A DNA stretch of 64,000 nt from Bacteroidales bacterium (GCA_016935435.1 JAFGQZ010000023.1:1-64000); one strand, 5' to 3'; shown: positions 35,659 through 45,089, counted from the stretch's first letter. The notes: a model not told the origin generated them from the letters alone. Numbers and translations: made by a program.

Positions 35659-37036
35659 GTTCTTTAATTTTTACATTTCTGAACGACACCTCATCGCCGT
35701 GATCCTGCAACAGGATATGGCCCCATTCGGCTTCCCCGAACCCGGGCCAGTTTTTATATTTACTATAGGCTACCAATGCTTTCCACATTTGGGTATGCCG
35801 GTTGTATTCAATTATTTTCGAACCGTTTAAAAAGTGCATTACCTGTCCGTTGCGCACCTCTATGCGTGCCCTGTTCCATTTGCCCGGAGGGTTAACCCTT
35901 TTTACCAGCAAATTGGCATTAAAAATTTGTGCATTGGCCGGAATAAGGTCGTAAAGCGAGCCAATGGTGCGGTTTCCGTTAACACCGAGTTTTGCATCGG
36001 GGTGCTTGTTGTCGTCGAGTACCTGAAATTCGCACCCTATAGCCGATCCGGCGCCAGTGTTTAAATCGGGGTTTACAAAATACTTTATGCCGCTGTTTGC
36101 CCCTTCGGTAATTTTAAAATCGACTTCAAGAATAAAATTTCTATATTTTTTTGTGGTAATGATATCGCCCCCGTGTTCAGACTCGCCCCCTCCGGAAGCT
36201 TCGACAGTTAATGTTCCGTTGGCCATTGTCCAGCCTTTTTCAGGAAACTTGTCGGATTTATGGGAGCGCCAACCGTTGCTGGTTTTTCCGTCCCATAATA
36301 ATTCCCAGCCTTCTGCAACTTCCCTGGCGGTCAGCGAATTCGACAGGTAACTTACCTGCCTGATATTTGTTTCCGGAAGCATTGCTTCTTGCGGGTTTTT
36401 TGTTAAAATGCGTATGTTGCGCCATTTAATAGTTTTCCCTTCGAGCAATTTGTCGCCTATGCTGTGTACCTGCAGGCCGATAAACCCTTCGGGGCTAAAG
36501 TCGGCAATTAGGTCGGCAGCAGCAATATTGTTAACAAAGGTACGTATGCGAGTGCCCACGGCTTCAACCCTGAAGTGGTTCCATTCGCCAACCTTAAAGG
36601 CTGTTTTTGCACCGGGGTTGTATTCGAGTGTGTAGAGCCAAAGGTTGCGCTTTTCGTCGTATATACCCCCTGTCCATGCCCTTGCGGTGCCTTCGCATTC
36701 AACCTGGTAACCATACACGGCACCGTTGGCAAATCCGGGATCGATATTGCTCCGCACCTGCACGCCGGAGTTTATTTTTTCATCTTCGATATACATGTCG
36801 TATTCCAGGATAAAGTCGGAGTAGTTATTTTCTGTAATTAAAAAAGTGTTGGGGCTGTTTAATACCGATTTGCCAGTAATTTCACCATTTGCAACAGTAT
36901 ATTTTGCCAAGCCGTTAACGGTTTTCCAGCCATCGAGGTTTTTACCGTTAAACAGCATTTCCCACTGCTGCGAGGCATGGGCAAAAGAAGTTAATAGCAG
37001 GAGCATGGGGGCTGTGGTTTTTATTGATTTAAACAT
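35651..37036 (-). CDS. Tandem DUF1080 protein (3-keto-glycoside hydrolase/lyase family)
   Basis: 461 residues, exported ([22 protein letters not shown]). Two DUF1080 (PF06439) jelly-roll domains lie in tandem. The first (about 22-210) has [37 protein letters not shown] and [19 protein letters not shown]. The second (about 240-461) has [36 protein letters not shown] and [21 protein letters not shown]. The family is named 3-keto-disaccharide hydrolase and acts on glycosides oxidised at C3. Most members have one domain, so the tandem is less usual. It sits between two Gfo/Idh/MocA genes, the oxidoreductases expected to supply and then reduce the 3-keto intermediate. Confidence 0.9.
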   Translation of the reverse strand: MFKSIKTTAPMLLLLTSFAHASQQWEMLFNGKNLDGWKTVNGLAKYTVANGEITGKSVLNSPNTFLITENNYSDFILEYDMYIEDEKINSGVQVRSNIDPGFANGAVYGYQVECEGTARAWTGGIYDEKRNLWLYTLEYNPGAKTAFKVGEWNHFRVEAVGTRIRTFVNNIAAADLIADFSPEGFIGLQVHSIGDKLLEGKTIKWRNIRILTKNPQEAMLPETNIRQVSYLSNSLTAREVAEGWELLWDGKTSNGWRSHKSDKFPEKGWTMANGTLTVEASGGGESEHGGDIITTKKYRNFILEVDFKITEGANSGIKYFVNPDLNTGAGSAIGCEFQVLDDNKHPDAKLGVNGNRTIGSLYDLIPANAQIFNANLLVKRVNPPGKWNRARIEVRNGQVMHFLNGSKIIEYNRHTQMWKALVAYSKYKNWPGFGEAEWGHILLQDHGDEVSFRNVKIKELE

Positions 37037-37074
37037 GTTAAATTAAATTTGAAAAGGGTTACAGATTTTTGTTA

Positions 37075-38322
37075 TTATAGAACAGAGTACTGTTCGGGCC
37101 AGTAAACAACGTTGGCCCCGGCAATTGCACTATTGGCCAAATGCACCGACAGTGCACTGCGAAAGCCGTCTTTAAGGCCAAGCAGCAGTTTTTCCTTACC
37201 GTTTATTGCTGCTGCAAAGTTTTTATACAGCAGCCAGGTAGTGTTAAAATAGTGTGTATCGAACGGATAAATAGTTTTATCCGATTTTTTGCCTGAAATT
37301 TCCCGGCGCCTGGTTTTATCAATAATTTTAATTGAAGCTCCGGTAACACCATCGGTATTCTCATCCCAGTTCATATCAGTGTCTTTTTCGGGGTAAATGA
37401 AGGCTTCGTCCATAAAAGAAGTTACAATGGTGGCCTTATCTCCCTTGAATTTCATGGTAAAGCCCTCATACTCGTTAGCAAGGTTTGAGCTGAACGAGGC
37501 TTTGATGCCCCCCGGGTAGTCGAACAGGGCATAAACATTGTCGAACGTTTCACGCCCGTCTTTCCAGTAATCGATACCCCCGGTGCCCATAATTTTTAAC
37601 GGGTGCGAACCAGCAATGGTATCAATAAGGTTTAATTGGTGCGAGCCCAGTTCTGCCATCAGTCCGGCAGAATACGCGTTGTAAAGCCTCCAGTTAACTT
37701 GCCGCTCCAGTTCCGGTGAAGGAGGCTCGCGGCGCCAGTTGCTATTGCGGTTCCATACCCCTTCGATGCGGGTAATTTTGCCGCAATGGCCTTTTTCAAT
37801 AAGTTCCCTGATAAGGTTAAATGTTGGGTTCAATTGGTACTGATATGACACCTGGAAAAGCTTTGTGCTTTGCAATGCTTTTGCATATAAACTTTCGGCC
37901 TGCTCAAGGGTATGGGTAAGGGCTTTTTCGCACATAATATGCAAGCCTGCGTCAAGTGCATCAATGGCTATAGGGTAGTGCTCGTGCAGGGGGGTGCTTA
38001 TTACAATTGCATCGAGTATTTTTTCGTCGAGCAACTTGCGGTAATCGCTATAAATTTTTATTTCGTTGCCGATGTGGTTTTTTGCATTTTCAATTCGGAA
38101 ATCCAAAACATCGCAAATGGCAACTACTTTAAATTCTGCAACTTTCGACAACACCCTTAAAATATCGGTGCCTCGTGCACCAATACCAACAACGCCTATC
38201 CTGATTTTTTCGTTTTCGGGCACCGGCACTAAGTTGAACTTATTGCCTTTGCACGACCACAACCCAATGCCTGTGCCAATTGCTGCCAGCGATGAGTTTT
38301 TAATAAAAGTTCTTCGTTCCAT
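37075..38322 (-). CDS. Gfo/Idh/MocA-family oxidoreductase, first gene of the 3-keto-glycoside trio
   Basis: 415 residues. The N terminus MERRTFIKNSSLAAIGTGIGLWSC combines a Tat-like motif with a lipobox-like Cys. Rossmann motif IRIGVVGIGARGTDILR, AICDV, VISTPLHEHYPIAIDALDAGLHIMCEKAL (EKA replacing the usual EKP), YQYQLNPTFNLIRELIEKGHCGKI, and LGSHQLNLIDTIAG. The next gene starts 38 bp downstream on the same strand, and the trio 38322-34303 reads as an operon. Substrate unknown. It is clearly paralogous to, but diverged from, the 34303-35658 enzyme, which suggests the two perform different redox steps. Confidence 0.88.
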   Translation of the reverse strand: MERRTFIKNSSLAAIGTGIGLWSCKGNKFNLVPVPENEKIRIGVVGIGARGTDILRVLSKVAEFKVVAICDVLDFRIENAKNHIGNEIKIYSDYRKLLDEKILDAIVISTPLHEHYPIAIDALDAGLHIMCEKALTHTLEQAESLYAKALQSTKLFQVSYQYQLNPTFNLIRELIEKGHCGKITRIEGVWNRNSNWRREPPSPELERQVNWRLYNAYSAGLMAELGSHQLNLIDTIAGSHPLKIMGTGGIDYWKDGRETFDNVYALFDYPGGIKASFSSNLANEYEGFTMKFKGDKATIVTSFMDEAFIYPEKDTDMNWDENTDGVTGASIKIIDKTRRREISGKKSDKTIYPFDTHYFNTTWLLYKNFAAAINGKEKLLLGLKDGFRSALSVHLANSAIAGANVVYWPEQYSVL

Positions 38323-38476
38323 AAGAATGATTTTTTTTCTGCCAGCCTAAACACTGACAATGAATAGCAGTTCCTCCTGTTCGCCGAACAATTCTTTGGC
38401 AGGCGGGGCTGATAAATAAAAACAGATGTAATGCTAATTCATTATCGCAAAAAAATTTTTAGCGGGCTATATGCAA

Positions 38477-39499
38477 TTAAGGCAACTGAATTGGCACATT
38501 GGGTGAAACAGGTTTTCCGAAAACCGGAATTTCGCCGTCCCATGAGAAAGGTTGTATGCGAACATTTCTATCCCATCCTGAGCCTTTTTCGCGTGCAGCA
38601 TGATAGGCAATCCACCACTGGTTTGTTCCGGGTATTTTTACGAACGAGGCATGGCCGGGGCCAAAAACATCGTCAGTCCTGGAGAATACCGGCCCTGTTT
38701 TTGTCCACGAGCACCTGTCGAGAAAATTGCCATTGGTGCAGGTGAGCCTGCCCAGGCAATAGTCGTCGGTCCAGCTGCCGCTGGCAGAATATATAATATG
38801 TACCGAGTTGCCCATAACAATAACTTCAGGGCCTTCGTTAACGGTTGGTGAGCCGTTTAGCTCCCACTCCTGATCGGGGCACGAAATTAAAAACCTTTCT
38901 TTTTCCAGGGTATAAGGGTTGACCATTCGGGAAATATACAGGCACTGGGTAACATTGTGCTTTCCGGGCCAGCCCGACCATATAAAGTATAAGCTGTTTC
39001 CATGTTCCAGAATAGTGCCGTCAATAGCCCAATTGTCGGGTTCACTGGCCAGTTTTCCTTTATAAACATATTCTCCGTTTAGCGGGTTGGAAGGATCGCT
39101 TCCGCCTTCCAGAACATACATACGGTGGTACTCGTTTTTTCCGCTGTCGGCTGCAAAATAAATGTACCATCGCCCCTGAAGGTAAAACAGTTCGGGGGCC
39201 CAAATTTCTTTTGAATATTCTTCGTTGGGCGGAGGGACAAAAGCCATTTGTTTTTCTTTTTTCAGAATGGTATGAAGGCTGTCGGAAGAACTGATATAGA
39301 TTCCTTTTTTTCCGGAGCCACAATACCAAAACTTTTCACCCGCAGTTATTACCCAGGGGTCGGCCCCAATGCCAATAGGGTTTGTGAAAGTTTGCGGGAC
39401 TGTTGCCTTTTTTGTTTTTTGGGCTTGGGCATTACCAGATAATATGCTTAGGGCAAAGGCCAAAGCTAAAAAAAGCAAGGTATAAGTATTCTTTTTCAT
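38477..39499 (-). CDS. GH43 glycoside hydrolase (single domain)
   Basis: 340 residues, signal MKKNTYTLLFLALAFALSILSGNAQAQ. A five-blade GH43 propeller fills the protein. Catalytic base Asp47 is in GADPWVI, the pKa-modulating Asp in AIDGTIL, and the acid Glu in NEGPEV. WAPELFYLQGRWYIYFAA and IIYSASGSWTDDYCLGRL are conserved in the two longer GH43 genes upstream, so all three belong to one subfamily. Family activities are mainly alpha-L-arabinofuranosidase/arabinanase and beta-xylosidase. It has no sorting domain or lipobox, so it is probably periplasmic, acting on imported oligosaccharides. Confidence 0.9.
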   Translation of the reverse strand: MKKNTYTLLFLALAFALSILSGNAQAQKTKKATVPQTFTNPIGIGADPWVITAGEKFWYCGSGKKGIYISSSDSLHTILKKEKQMAFVPPPNEEYSKEIWAPELFYLQGRWYIYFAADSGKNEYHRMYVLEGGSDPSNPLNGEYVYKGKLASEPDNWAIDGTILEHGNSLYFIWSGWPGKHNVTQCLYISRMVNPYTLEKERFLISCPDQEWELNGSPTVNEGPEVIVMGNSVHIIYSASGSWTDDYCLGRLTCTNGNFLDRCSWTKTGPVFSRTDDVFGPGHASFVKIPGTNQWWIAYHAAREKGSGWDRNVRIQPFSWDGEIPVFGKPVSPNVPIQLP

Positions 39500-39567
39500 T
39501 TCAAAAATGGGTTAATAGTAATTGTTAGTAATCTGAACAGTTTTTGAGCAATGCGGCGTTAATATAC

Positions 39568-39602
39568 TAAAAAACGGGCCGGCAAAAAAATCTGCCGGCC
39601 CG
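39568..39602 (-). terminator. Terminator of the GH43-AbfB-CBM6 gene (minus strand)
   Basis: CGGGCCGGCA (39575-39584) and TGCCGGCCCG (39593-39602) form a perfect 10-bp stem. Read on the minus strand, the hairpin is followed by CGTTTTTTAG. It lies about 40 bp beyond the stop codon at 39640. A second palindrome AAAGTATA-A-TATACTTT (39610-39626) lies between stop and terminator. Confidence 0.9.
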
Positions 39603-39639
39603 AATTTATAAAGTATAATATACTTTTAAAAACACATTC

Positions 39640-41703
39640 TCACAAAGACTTATTAATCAACAATTTCTGCGAACTGGTTCTTCTCGGTGTTACAATTGTA
39701 ACAACATATAAGCCATCGGGCAGTGCCGATACATCGAAGCTTTTTTCAACAACTTTCCCTTGACTTATTTTTCTCCCGTTCAGGTCAGAAATATAAATCA
39801 TGGCATTGTCATCGGCGCCGATAAAAATGTTACCACTAGCCGGGTTCGGGTATATCTCATGGGGGATATATCCTTCAGTTTTATACGATATTTCTTCGGC
39901 AGCTTTGAACCCCGGTGTTAGCATAAGCCAGTTAATGTTATATCCGCCAGCCGGAACGTATATGGCAATTTGTTGTTGTCCGGCACTTAGTGAAACGTTG
40001 TGTTTAATGGTAGTCCAGTTTTGCCAACCGCTGGTTTTGGGAACGGCAACAGAACCATACACAGGGTTTCCGCCTGCCCTTTCAAGCTGAATAGTGCCGC
40101 CTCCGTTTAAGCTGGCAACCCTGTATTCGACCGTATAGGTGCCCGAAACCAAAAGGTTAACGTTCCATACCATCCAGTCGCCGGCATCTATCCACCCAAC
40201 ATTTAAACCTCCTTCGGAGCAGGTTTCGGTTTGCACACCGTTCATACTTGCATAATTTTCGGCTTCAATAAATACCGGCCCACCGCTTGAACTGTTGCCG
40301 GTAACAGAGGTTGCCCTTTGATAAAAGGTTGCATCGGAGCGGCCCAGGGCATCCGAAACAGATTCGCTGTAAAGCAGCGAATTGCTGTGCCTGATATATC
40401 TCCCCGGAAAATTGTATGACTCAATTGACGATGCAGCTGCATTTGCCAGGCCTGCCCGAATATACCAGGTTGCATCGTTTTTAAACAGGGCACTGCCATT
40501 GTTGGCATCGAGCCATATTTCGCCATTACGGTGGCGGAGGAAATACCCTGGGAAATTAGCCGATTCGAGCGACACGGCGGCTGAATTGGCCAGTCCGGGC
40601 ACTATTTTAAACTGGCAATCGCCCAGTGGGTTTACATTGGCATCGATACGGCCCCTGGAGTTGGCGTGCCTGATATATTGTGAGGGGAAGTTAAAAGATT
40701 CAAGCTGAACAAAGTTCCCGTTTCCAGGACAGGCAATTTGCACGCCATTGGCAACGGGTATGCCGAAATCCGGGGTGCCATCGGCACGCCAGGTAAAGCG
40801 TTGTATGCGTGGCTGGCGGCCTTCCCAGCCTGCCGTAGGGGTGCTCATGCCATGATAGCAAATCCAGTCTTCCCTGCCATCGGGCGAGGTAGTGAACGAT
40901 GCGTGGCCAGGGCCATACACCCCGTTGGCATCGGATTTTTGGAAAACCGGCACCGGCGATTTTACCCACGATGAGGCATTCATAACATTGCCATCGCTGC
41001 ATGTGTACATTCCAAGACAATACCATTGGGTCCAGCTTGCACTTGCCGAATAGGTAAGAAAAATTTTTCCGTTTCTTTGCAAAATTTGTGGGCCTTCGTT
41101 ACAAACCTGGTCGCGAACTTCCCAATCGTAAAATGTATAAGTTGATATACGGGTACGGGCAGCCCCAAGTGTTGTAGGGCTTGTCATAGGGGCTATATTA
41201 AGGTGTTGAACGTTGCCATCGTCATCGCGCATCCAAATCATGTACAAAGCACCGTTATGGTTTAATACTGTGGCATCGATTCCTTTGGCCATTATGCCCC
41301 TGTACGCAAATTGCCCCTGTGGATCGTTACCCTCCAGCACAATTACCCTCATTGAGCAATTCGGACAAGAAGCATCTTTAGCTGTGGTGTAAATGTACCA
41401 TTTGCCATTTAAATAATGGAGTTCAGGTGCCCACACTGCCCCCGTAAGGCTTGGTTCGTATTCTATGCCCCATACGCGTATTGCAGGGGCAGCAGTTATA
41501 CCCTGCAGGGTAGCCGATTTACGTACCTGTACATCCGAACCAGTTGTAAAGGTATAGTAATAATATCCGTTATGGTAAGTAACGAAAGGGTCGGGCTGGC
41601 TTTGTGCCGACAAGGGGTTGGTAAACGTGCACTGGGACGACAGATCGGTAACCGTTAAGGCCAGGGCCAACAAAAAGGCAGAAATTGTAGTAATACATCT
41701 CAT
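39640..41703 (-). CDS. Secreted GH43 with AbfB (CBM42-type), CBM6-like and T9SS domains
   Basis: 687 residues, signal ending near LTVTDLSSQ. GH43 propeller at about 25-330 with base Asp38 (QPDPFVTY), GIDATVLNH and acid Glu in CNEGPQILQR. An AbfB arabinofuranose-binding trefoil covers about 335-480. It has three repeats of ESFNFPSQYIRHANSRGRID, ESANFPGYFLRHRNGEIWLD and ESYNFPGRYIRHSN type. A CBM6-like module covers about 490-610 (FIEAENYASMNGVQTE, GWIDAGDWMVWNV). The T9SS type A end is IYPNPASGNIFIG to LINKSL. The AbfB module is the best clue in the window that locus B targets arabinofuranose-containing glycan. It is exported to the cell surface or medium. Confidence 0.92.
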   Translation of the reverse strand: MRCITTISAFLLALALTVTDLSSQCTFTNPLSAQSQPDPFVTYHNGYYYYTFTTGSDVQVRKSATLQGITAAPAIRVWGIEYEPSLTGAVWAPELHYLNGKWYIYTTAKDASCPNCSMRVIVLEGNDPQGQFAYRGIMAKGIDATVLNHNGALYMIWMRDDDGNVQHLNIAPMTSPTTLGAARTRISTYTFYDWEVRDQVCNEGPQILQRNGKIFLTYSASASWTQWYCLGMYTCSDGNVMNASSWVKSPVPVFQKSDANGVYGPGHASFTTSPDGREDWICYHGMSTPTAGWEGRQPRIQRFTWRADGTPDFGIPVANGVQIACPGNGNFVQLESFNFPSQYIRHANSRGRIDANVNPLGDCQFKIVPGLANSAAVSLESANFPGYFLRHRNGEIWLDANNGSALFKNDATWYIRAGLANAAASSIESYNFPGRYIRHSNSLLYSESVSDALGRSDATFYQRATSVTGNSSSGGPVFIEAENYASMNGVQTETCSEGGLNVGWIDAGDWMVWNVNLLVSGTYTVEYRVASLNGGGTIQLERAGGNPVYGSVAVPKTSGWQNWTTIKHNVSLSAGQQQIAIYVPAGGYNINWLMLTPGFKAAEEISYKTEGYIPHEIYPNPASGNIFIGADDNAMIYISDLNGRKISQGKVVEKSFDVSALPDGLYVVTIVTPRRTSSQKLLINKSL

Positions 41704-41831
41704 AGTAGAAAGATTTAGTAATTAATATTTAAAAAAGTCAGGTGCAATTGTTTATCAGCCCTACCAATCAGCCCCTTCCCCTTAATTACCTATCCCCTCT
41801 TAACAGGTTTTTCCAGTGCTTAGCATCCGGC

Positions 41832-43778
41832 TTAACCAGTTATATTTAGTTTATGAACAACAGTTTTATTATCGAGTTTTAAATGGCAGAAATAAATTCC
41901 AGCTTTTAAATGTTGCAGGCTCATGTTTTTCTGGCCTGTAAATGGTTGGCTCATGAAAAAAACTTCCCGCCCGTTTATATCCACAATGCGTACTTCATTT
42001 ACCACACTTCCGGGGCTATCGATAGTAAGCCTGCCGTTGCCCGGGTTTGGAAAAATCAATATTCCATTTTCACCAGCATTGTCTGTCGAGGCTTCATTCG
42101 AAGGAAAGAGCTGGCTTTGCGGCACTATGCTTTTGTCCTGGGTTTCCATGGCCCAGTATAGTTTAATGTTGGCCCCTCCGTCAACTTCGAAATAATCGAT
42201 TTGTATTGGGTATTTTTTCCCGGCCTCCAGCATTACCGCTCCGGTATATTCCACATCCCAATCATTAATCCATTTATTAATTAGAATTTTATTATCGACC
42301 CAAAGTTTACGGCCATTGTCCGACACTATGGTAAAATAATTTATACCAGAATAGAGGGGTTCGATATAGCCCTTCCAGCGTACCGAAAAATTATCGGAGT
42401 TTATAGAAGAAATGGGCGAACTGTTTCCCCAGTTAAAGTTTACCTGAGGGTCGGTACGTTCAAGAATAAATGTTTCGAAGTTCGAGCCGTTATAATAAGC
42501 GCCTTTTAAGCCCGTACCATTGCTGTAATTTGGTGCAGGATCGGTAATTTTAAACTTGCGCAGGGTTTCCAGCGAAGGGCAAAAGGTTTCATTACCTGCC
42601 TGAAATGCCGTAACGCTCACAGTTCCCGGAAGGCCTGTTAAATTGGTACTGTTCCCCGTAAGTGTAGCGGGTCCTTTTAAAACGGCAAACTCCACAGGCA
42701 GACCAGAAGAGGCTGAGGCCAGCAGTTCAATTGGGCCTGCACTGATAATGTTGTCGGGGACCGAATCGAATGTAAGAGTTTGTTGCTGGCAGCTGCCATC
42801 GGAAGGTACAGGTATTTTCGCGCCCTGAGGGTGTGGAATACCAAATTCAGGGTTATCGTTTTCATCCCAGTAAAATTTTTGCAGGTGGGGCATTCTTCCG
42901 TCCCATCCATTGGCTGTGGTGCCTTTGGCATGGTACATTATCCAGTCTTCTGAACCATCGGGCGAAGTTGTAAACGAACAATGCCCTGTACTGTACACCC
43001 CGTTATATTCAGATTGCTGAAAGATTGGGTCGGGCGATTTTTCCCACGATAAAGCCGACAGCAAGTTGCCATCGGAATTGGTAAACCTGCCCAGGCAGTA
43101 CCATCGTGTCCAACTGGCGCTGGCAGAATAGACAATATGAATTTTATTTCCCCTTTTTAAAATTGCAGGGCCCTCGTTGCAATGTTGGTCGCGTGTTTCC
43201 CAACCGAAAAACGGCTCGCGTGAAATTCTCACCTTTGGCAAGCCAAGCTCAACAGGCGAAACCATTGGGGCAATAGAAATATCGTAGGTTGTGCCTCCTT
43301 CGTCACGCATCCAAACAAAATAGAGAGAGTCGTTATCGGTTTGAAGAACTGTACCATCAATGCCGCCGGCAAGTATGCCTTTATAAATAAACGGATCTTG
43401 CGGGTTTTGTGTTGTTCCTTCTAGCACAACACTGTTTAGCTGGCAGTCGCCCCCACAAGGTTTAGCTGTTGTGTATATATACCATTTTCCCTGTATGTAA
43501 TGCAGCTCAGGCGCCCACACAGGGCCAAACTGTGTATTTCCGTCGGGTTCCCAAACCACTACTGCCGAAGCTTTGGCCACTTCGTGCAGTTTTTCGGATT
43601 TACGAATTTTTACCCCATTATGCTCTGTGGCACAGAAGTAGTAGTACCCGTCTTTATAAACCACATACGGATCGGGCTGTTCGCCACCTACCGGATTGGT
43701 AAAAGTCGATTGTCCGGTAAGGGCAAATGAGCACACCAGGCTTGCCAACACAAACCAGATTTTTGTTTTTCCCGTCAT
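41832..43778 (-). CDS. Secreted GH43 with PA14 and T9SS domains
   Basis: 648 residues, signal MTGKTKIWFVLASLVCSFALTGQ. GH43 propeller at about 24-325 with base Asp36 (QPDPYVVYKDGYYYF), GIDGTVLQT and acid Glu in CNEGPAILKR. A short linker domain (about 330-420) precedes a PA14 module (about 425-560; LKGAYYNGSNFETFILE, SDNGRKLWVDNKILINKWIN). A T9SS type A end follows (ILIFPNPGNGRLTIDSPG to VHKLNITG). Its PA14 module resembles those in the locus-A protein at 8040. Same GH43 subfamily as its two neighbours. It probably starts the minus-strand transcript, after a 316-bp gap (43779-44094) shared with the tRNA promoter; no other feature is seen in that gap. Confidence 0.92.
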   Translation of the reverse strand: MTGKTKIWFVLASLVCSFALTGQSTFTNPVGGEQPDPYVVYKDGYYYFCATEHNGVKIRKSEKLHEVAKASAVVVWEPDGNTQFGPVWAPELHYIQGKWYIYTTAKPCGGDCQLNSVVLEGTTQNPQDPFIYKGILAGGIDGTVLQTDNDSLYFVWMRDEGGTTYDISIAPMVSPVELGLPKVRISREPFFGWETRDQHCNEGPAILKRGNKIHIVYSASASWTRWYCLGRFTNSDGNLLSALSWEKSPDPIFQQSEYNGVYSTGHCSFTTSPDGSEDWIMYHAKGTTANGWDGRMPHLQKFYWDENDNPEFGIPHPQGAKIPVPSDGSCQQQTLTFDSVPDNIISAGPIELLASASSGLPVEFAVLKGPATLTGNSTNLTGLPGTVSVTAFQAGNETFCPSLETLRKFKITDPAPNYSNGTGLKGAYYNGSNFETFILERTDPQVNFNWGNSSPISSINSDNFSVRWKGYIEPLYSGINYFTIVSDNGRKLWVDNKILINKWINDWDVEYTGAVMLEAGKKYPIQIDYFEVDGGANIKLYWAMETQDKSIVPQSQLFPSNEASTDNAGENGILIFPNPGNGRLTIDSPGSVVNEVRIVDINGREVFFMSQPFTGQKNMSLQHLKAGIYFCHLKLDNKTVVHKLNITG

Positions 43779-44074
43779 AATTATCGTTTTTAAGTTTCAA
43801 AAAAAATCAAGCAGCACATTCATGTAATTTACGGAAAATTAACTTTTGGGCAGAGCTCAAGGCCAAAAATAGGCAAGGCTGCATATATAAGGCAGTAGTA
43901 AATGTTTAAAAAAGCAGTATTTATGTTTATAATTTGAAATGTCTGCACCGGCAATTACTTGGGTGGTGGCGCACAGTTATTTTTTAAGAAAGGGTAGGGA
44001 GGGGTATCAGGCTTTTCGATGATAGAAAATAAAACAAAATTTATTGTCGCGTTTTAAAATTAAAAAAAGATAAT

Positions 44075-44082
44075 TATCTTTG
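44075..44082 (+). promoter_or_regulatory. Bacteroidota -7 promoter element for tRNA-His
   Basis: TATCTTTG matches the phylum consensus TAnnTTTG exactly and lies 12 bp before the tRNA. An exact -33 TTTG is not seen; TTTT stands at about 44052-44055. Confidence 0.7.
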
Positions 44083-44094
44083 CACTCCTTAAAT

Positions 44095-44170
44095 GGTGGA
44101 TGTAGCTCAGTTGGTTAGAGTAGCGGATTGTGGTTCCGTTGGTCGTGGGTTCGAATCCCATCTTCCACCC
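44095..44170 (+). tRNA. tRNA-His (GTG)
   Basis: Cloverleaf folds by eye. Acceptor GTGGATG pairs with CTTCCAC, with an extra 5' G(-1) at 44095 facing C73, the tRNA-His identity feature. The D arm is GCTCAGTTGGTTAGAGT. The anticodon stem-loop GCGGA-TTGTGGT-TCCGT gives anticodon GTG. The T arm is GTGGG-TTCGAAT-CCCAT. One acceptor mismatch (T6 against T67) is visible. CCA is not fully encoded. Confidence 0.96.
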
Positions 44171-44202
44171 AAAAAGCCCCGGAGAAACCCGGGGCTTTTT
44201 TT
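44171..44202 (+). terminator. Terminator of tRNA-His
   Basis: AAAAAGCCCCGG (44171-44182), loop AGAAAC, CCGGGGCTTTTT (44189-44200), then TT. Textbook intrinsic terminator directly after the tRNA. Confidence 0.95.
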
Positions 44203-44250
44203 GTGTATTTTTATAGCCCGGCTTGAAGGTTGAATAGTTATCCCCAATTA

Positions 44251-44997
44251 TTAGTTTGAACAATTTTCGAAATACGAAAGGGCAATTCCTGCATAGTTAA
44301 ATTTGTTTTCAACGGAATTGTTTAGTAACGAAGTGTGGAAAAACTTTTTCTGGCATAGCGCATTAAGCTGACTTTCTGTTAACCCATATCCGGCATTATA
44401 GGCTGTGGCAAAAAACACCAATTTTCCGGCCGCTCCAAAACTTGAATATTTAGGATGCTTTAGTTGTAGCAGATGAATAAATAGGGTAAGGTATTTTGCC
44501 TGCCACTTCAGGTTCTCGAGCCTGTATATCCGCATTGTTCGGGCTTGGCGGGTATCGGTTGTATCGAAACTGTAATCGCTTATGGTAGGCAATAAGTTTT
44601 TATATCGGATGTAATCGGTTTCTAACTGCCTAGCAAACGAAGGTTTCATCTGAAAATGGCCTACCGAGAAATTTGCATAAGGTTCGCCGAAATTAACATA
44701 TAATGTATATAATGCGGCCATTTCCAGCTTATCCTGAACCGAACCATAGCGTATTAGTTCGGGGAAAACTATTGCCCAGGCAAAATCGGGACTAATGCCA
44801 TTGTCCATAAAAAACAGGCTTATTTCGGGGTGAAGCCGGCAAAAGCTGATGGCTTTATCATAATCATCGCCAAAAATTTGCCTGTAGTTTGGTATATTGT
44901 CAGAAGACATATCTTCCGAAGGGGGGTTGCTTGCCCCCGCAAGGAAGAATATGCCCGCCAAAATAAATATCTTCTTTAATGCATTAAATGTCCCCAT
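44251..44997 (-). CDS. Exported lytic-transglycosylase-like protein
   Basis: 248 residues with an N-terminal hydrophobic export segment (KKIFILAGIFFLAGAS). The central region matches the lysozyme-like SLT pattern. Candidate catalytic Glu80 is in VFPELIRYGS, SVGHFQMKPSFA (111-122) corresponds to the G-L/M-Q-I-P motif, and FFATAYNAGYG (195-205) corresponds to AYNAG. This would cleave peptidoglycan glycan strands in the periplasm. It is not a standard SLT length or a close relative I recognise, so activity is inferred. It starts about 90 bp beyond the stop of the 45090-46211 gene on the same strand. The end is close to the tRNA terminator. Confidence 0.72.
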   Translation of the reverse strand: MGTFNALKKIFILAGIFFLAGASNPPSEDMSSDNIPNYRQIFGDDYDKAISFCRLHPEISLFFMDNGISPDFAWAIVFPELIRYGSVQDKLEMAALYTLYVNFGEPYANFSVGHFQMKPSFARQLETDYIRYKNLLPTISDYSFDTTDTRQARTMRIYRLENLKWQAKYLTLFIHLLQLKHPKYSSFGAAGKLVFFATAYNAGYGLTESQLNALCQKKFFHTSLLNNSVENKFNYAGIALSYFENCSN

Positions 44998-45089
44998 ATT
45001 TTTCCGGGATATCGCCTTGTTGGGCTATTATTGCATAATTGGTTTTCATCAAGGGCGCATTAAAAAACACATCTGTTCGTTTATTATTA

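Noticed and set aside
39610-39626. Palindrome AAAGTATA-A-TATACTTT as an operator
   Set aside because: It lies between a stop codon and that gene's terminator, so it is in a 3' untranslated region; AT-rich and probably without regulatory meaning.
44060-44263. 67-residue minus-strand ORF (GWKMGFEPTTNGTTIRYSNQ region)
   Set aside because: It is the antisense of tRNA-His and its terminator, a well-known false protein.
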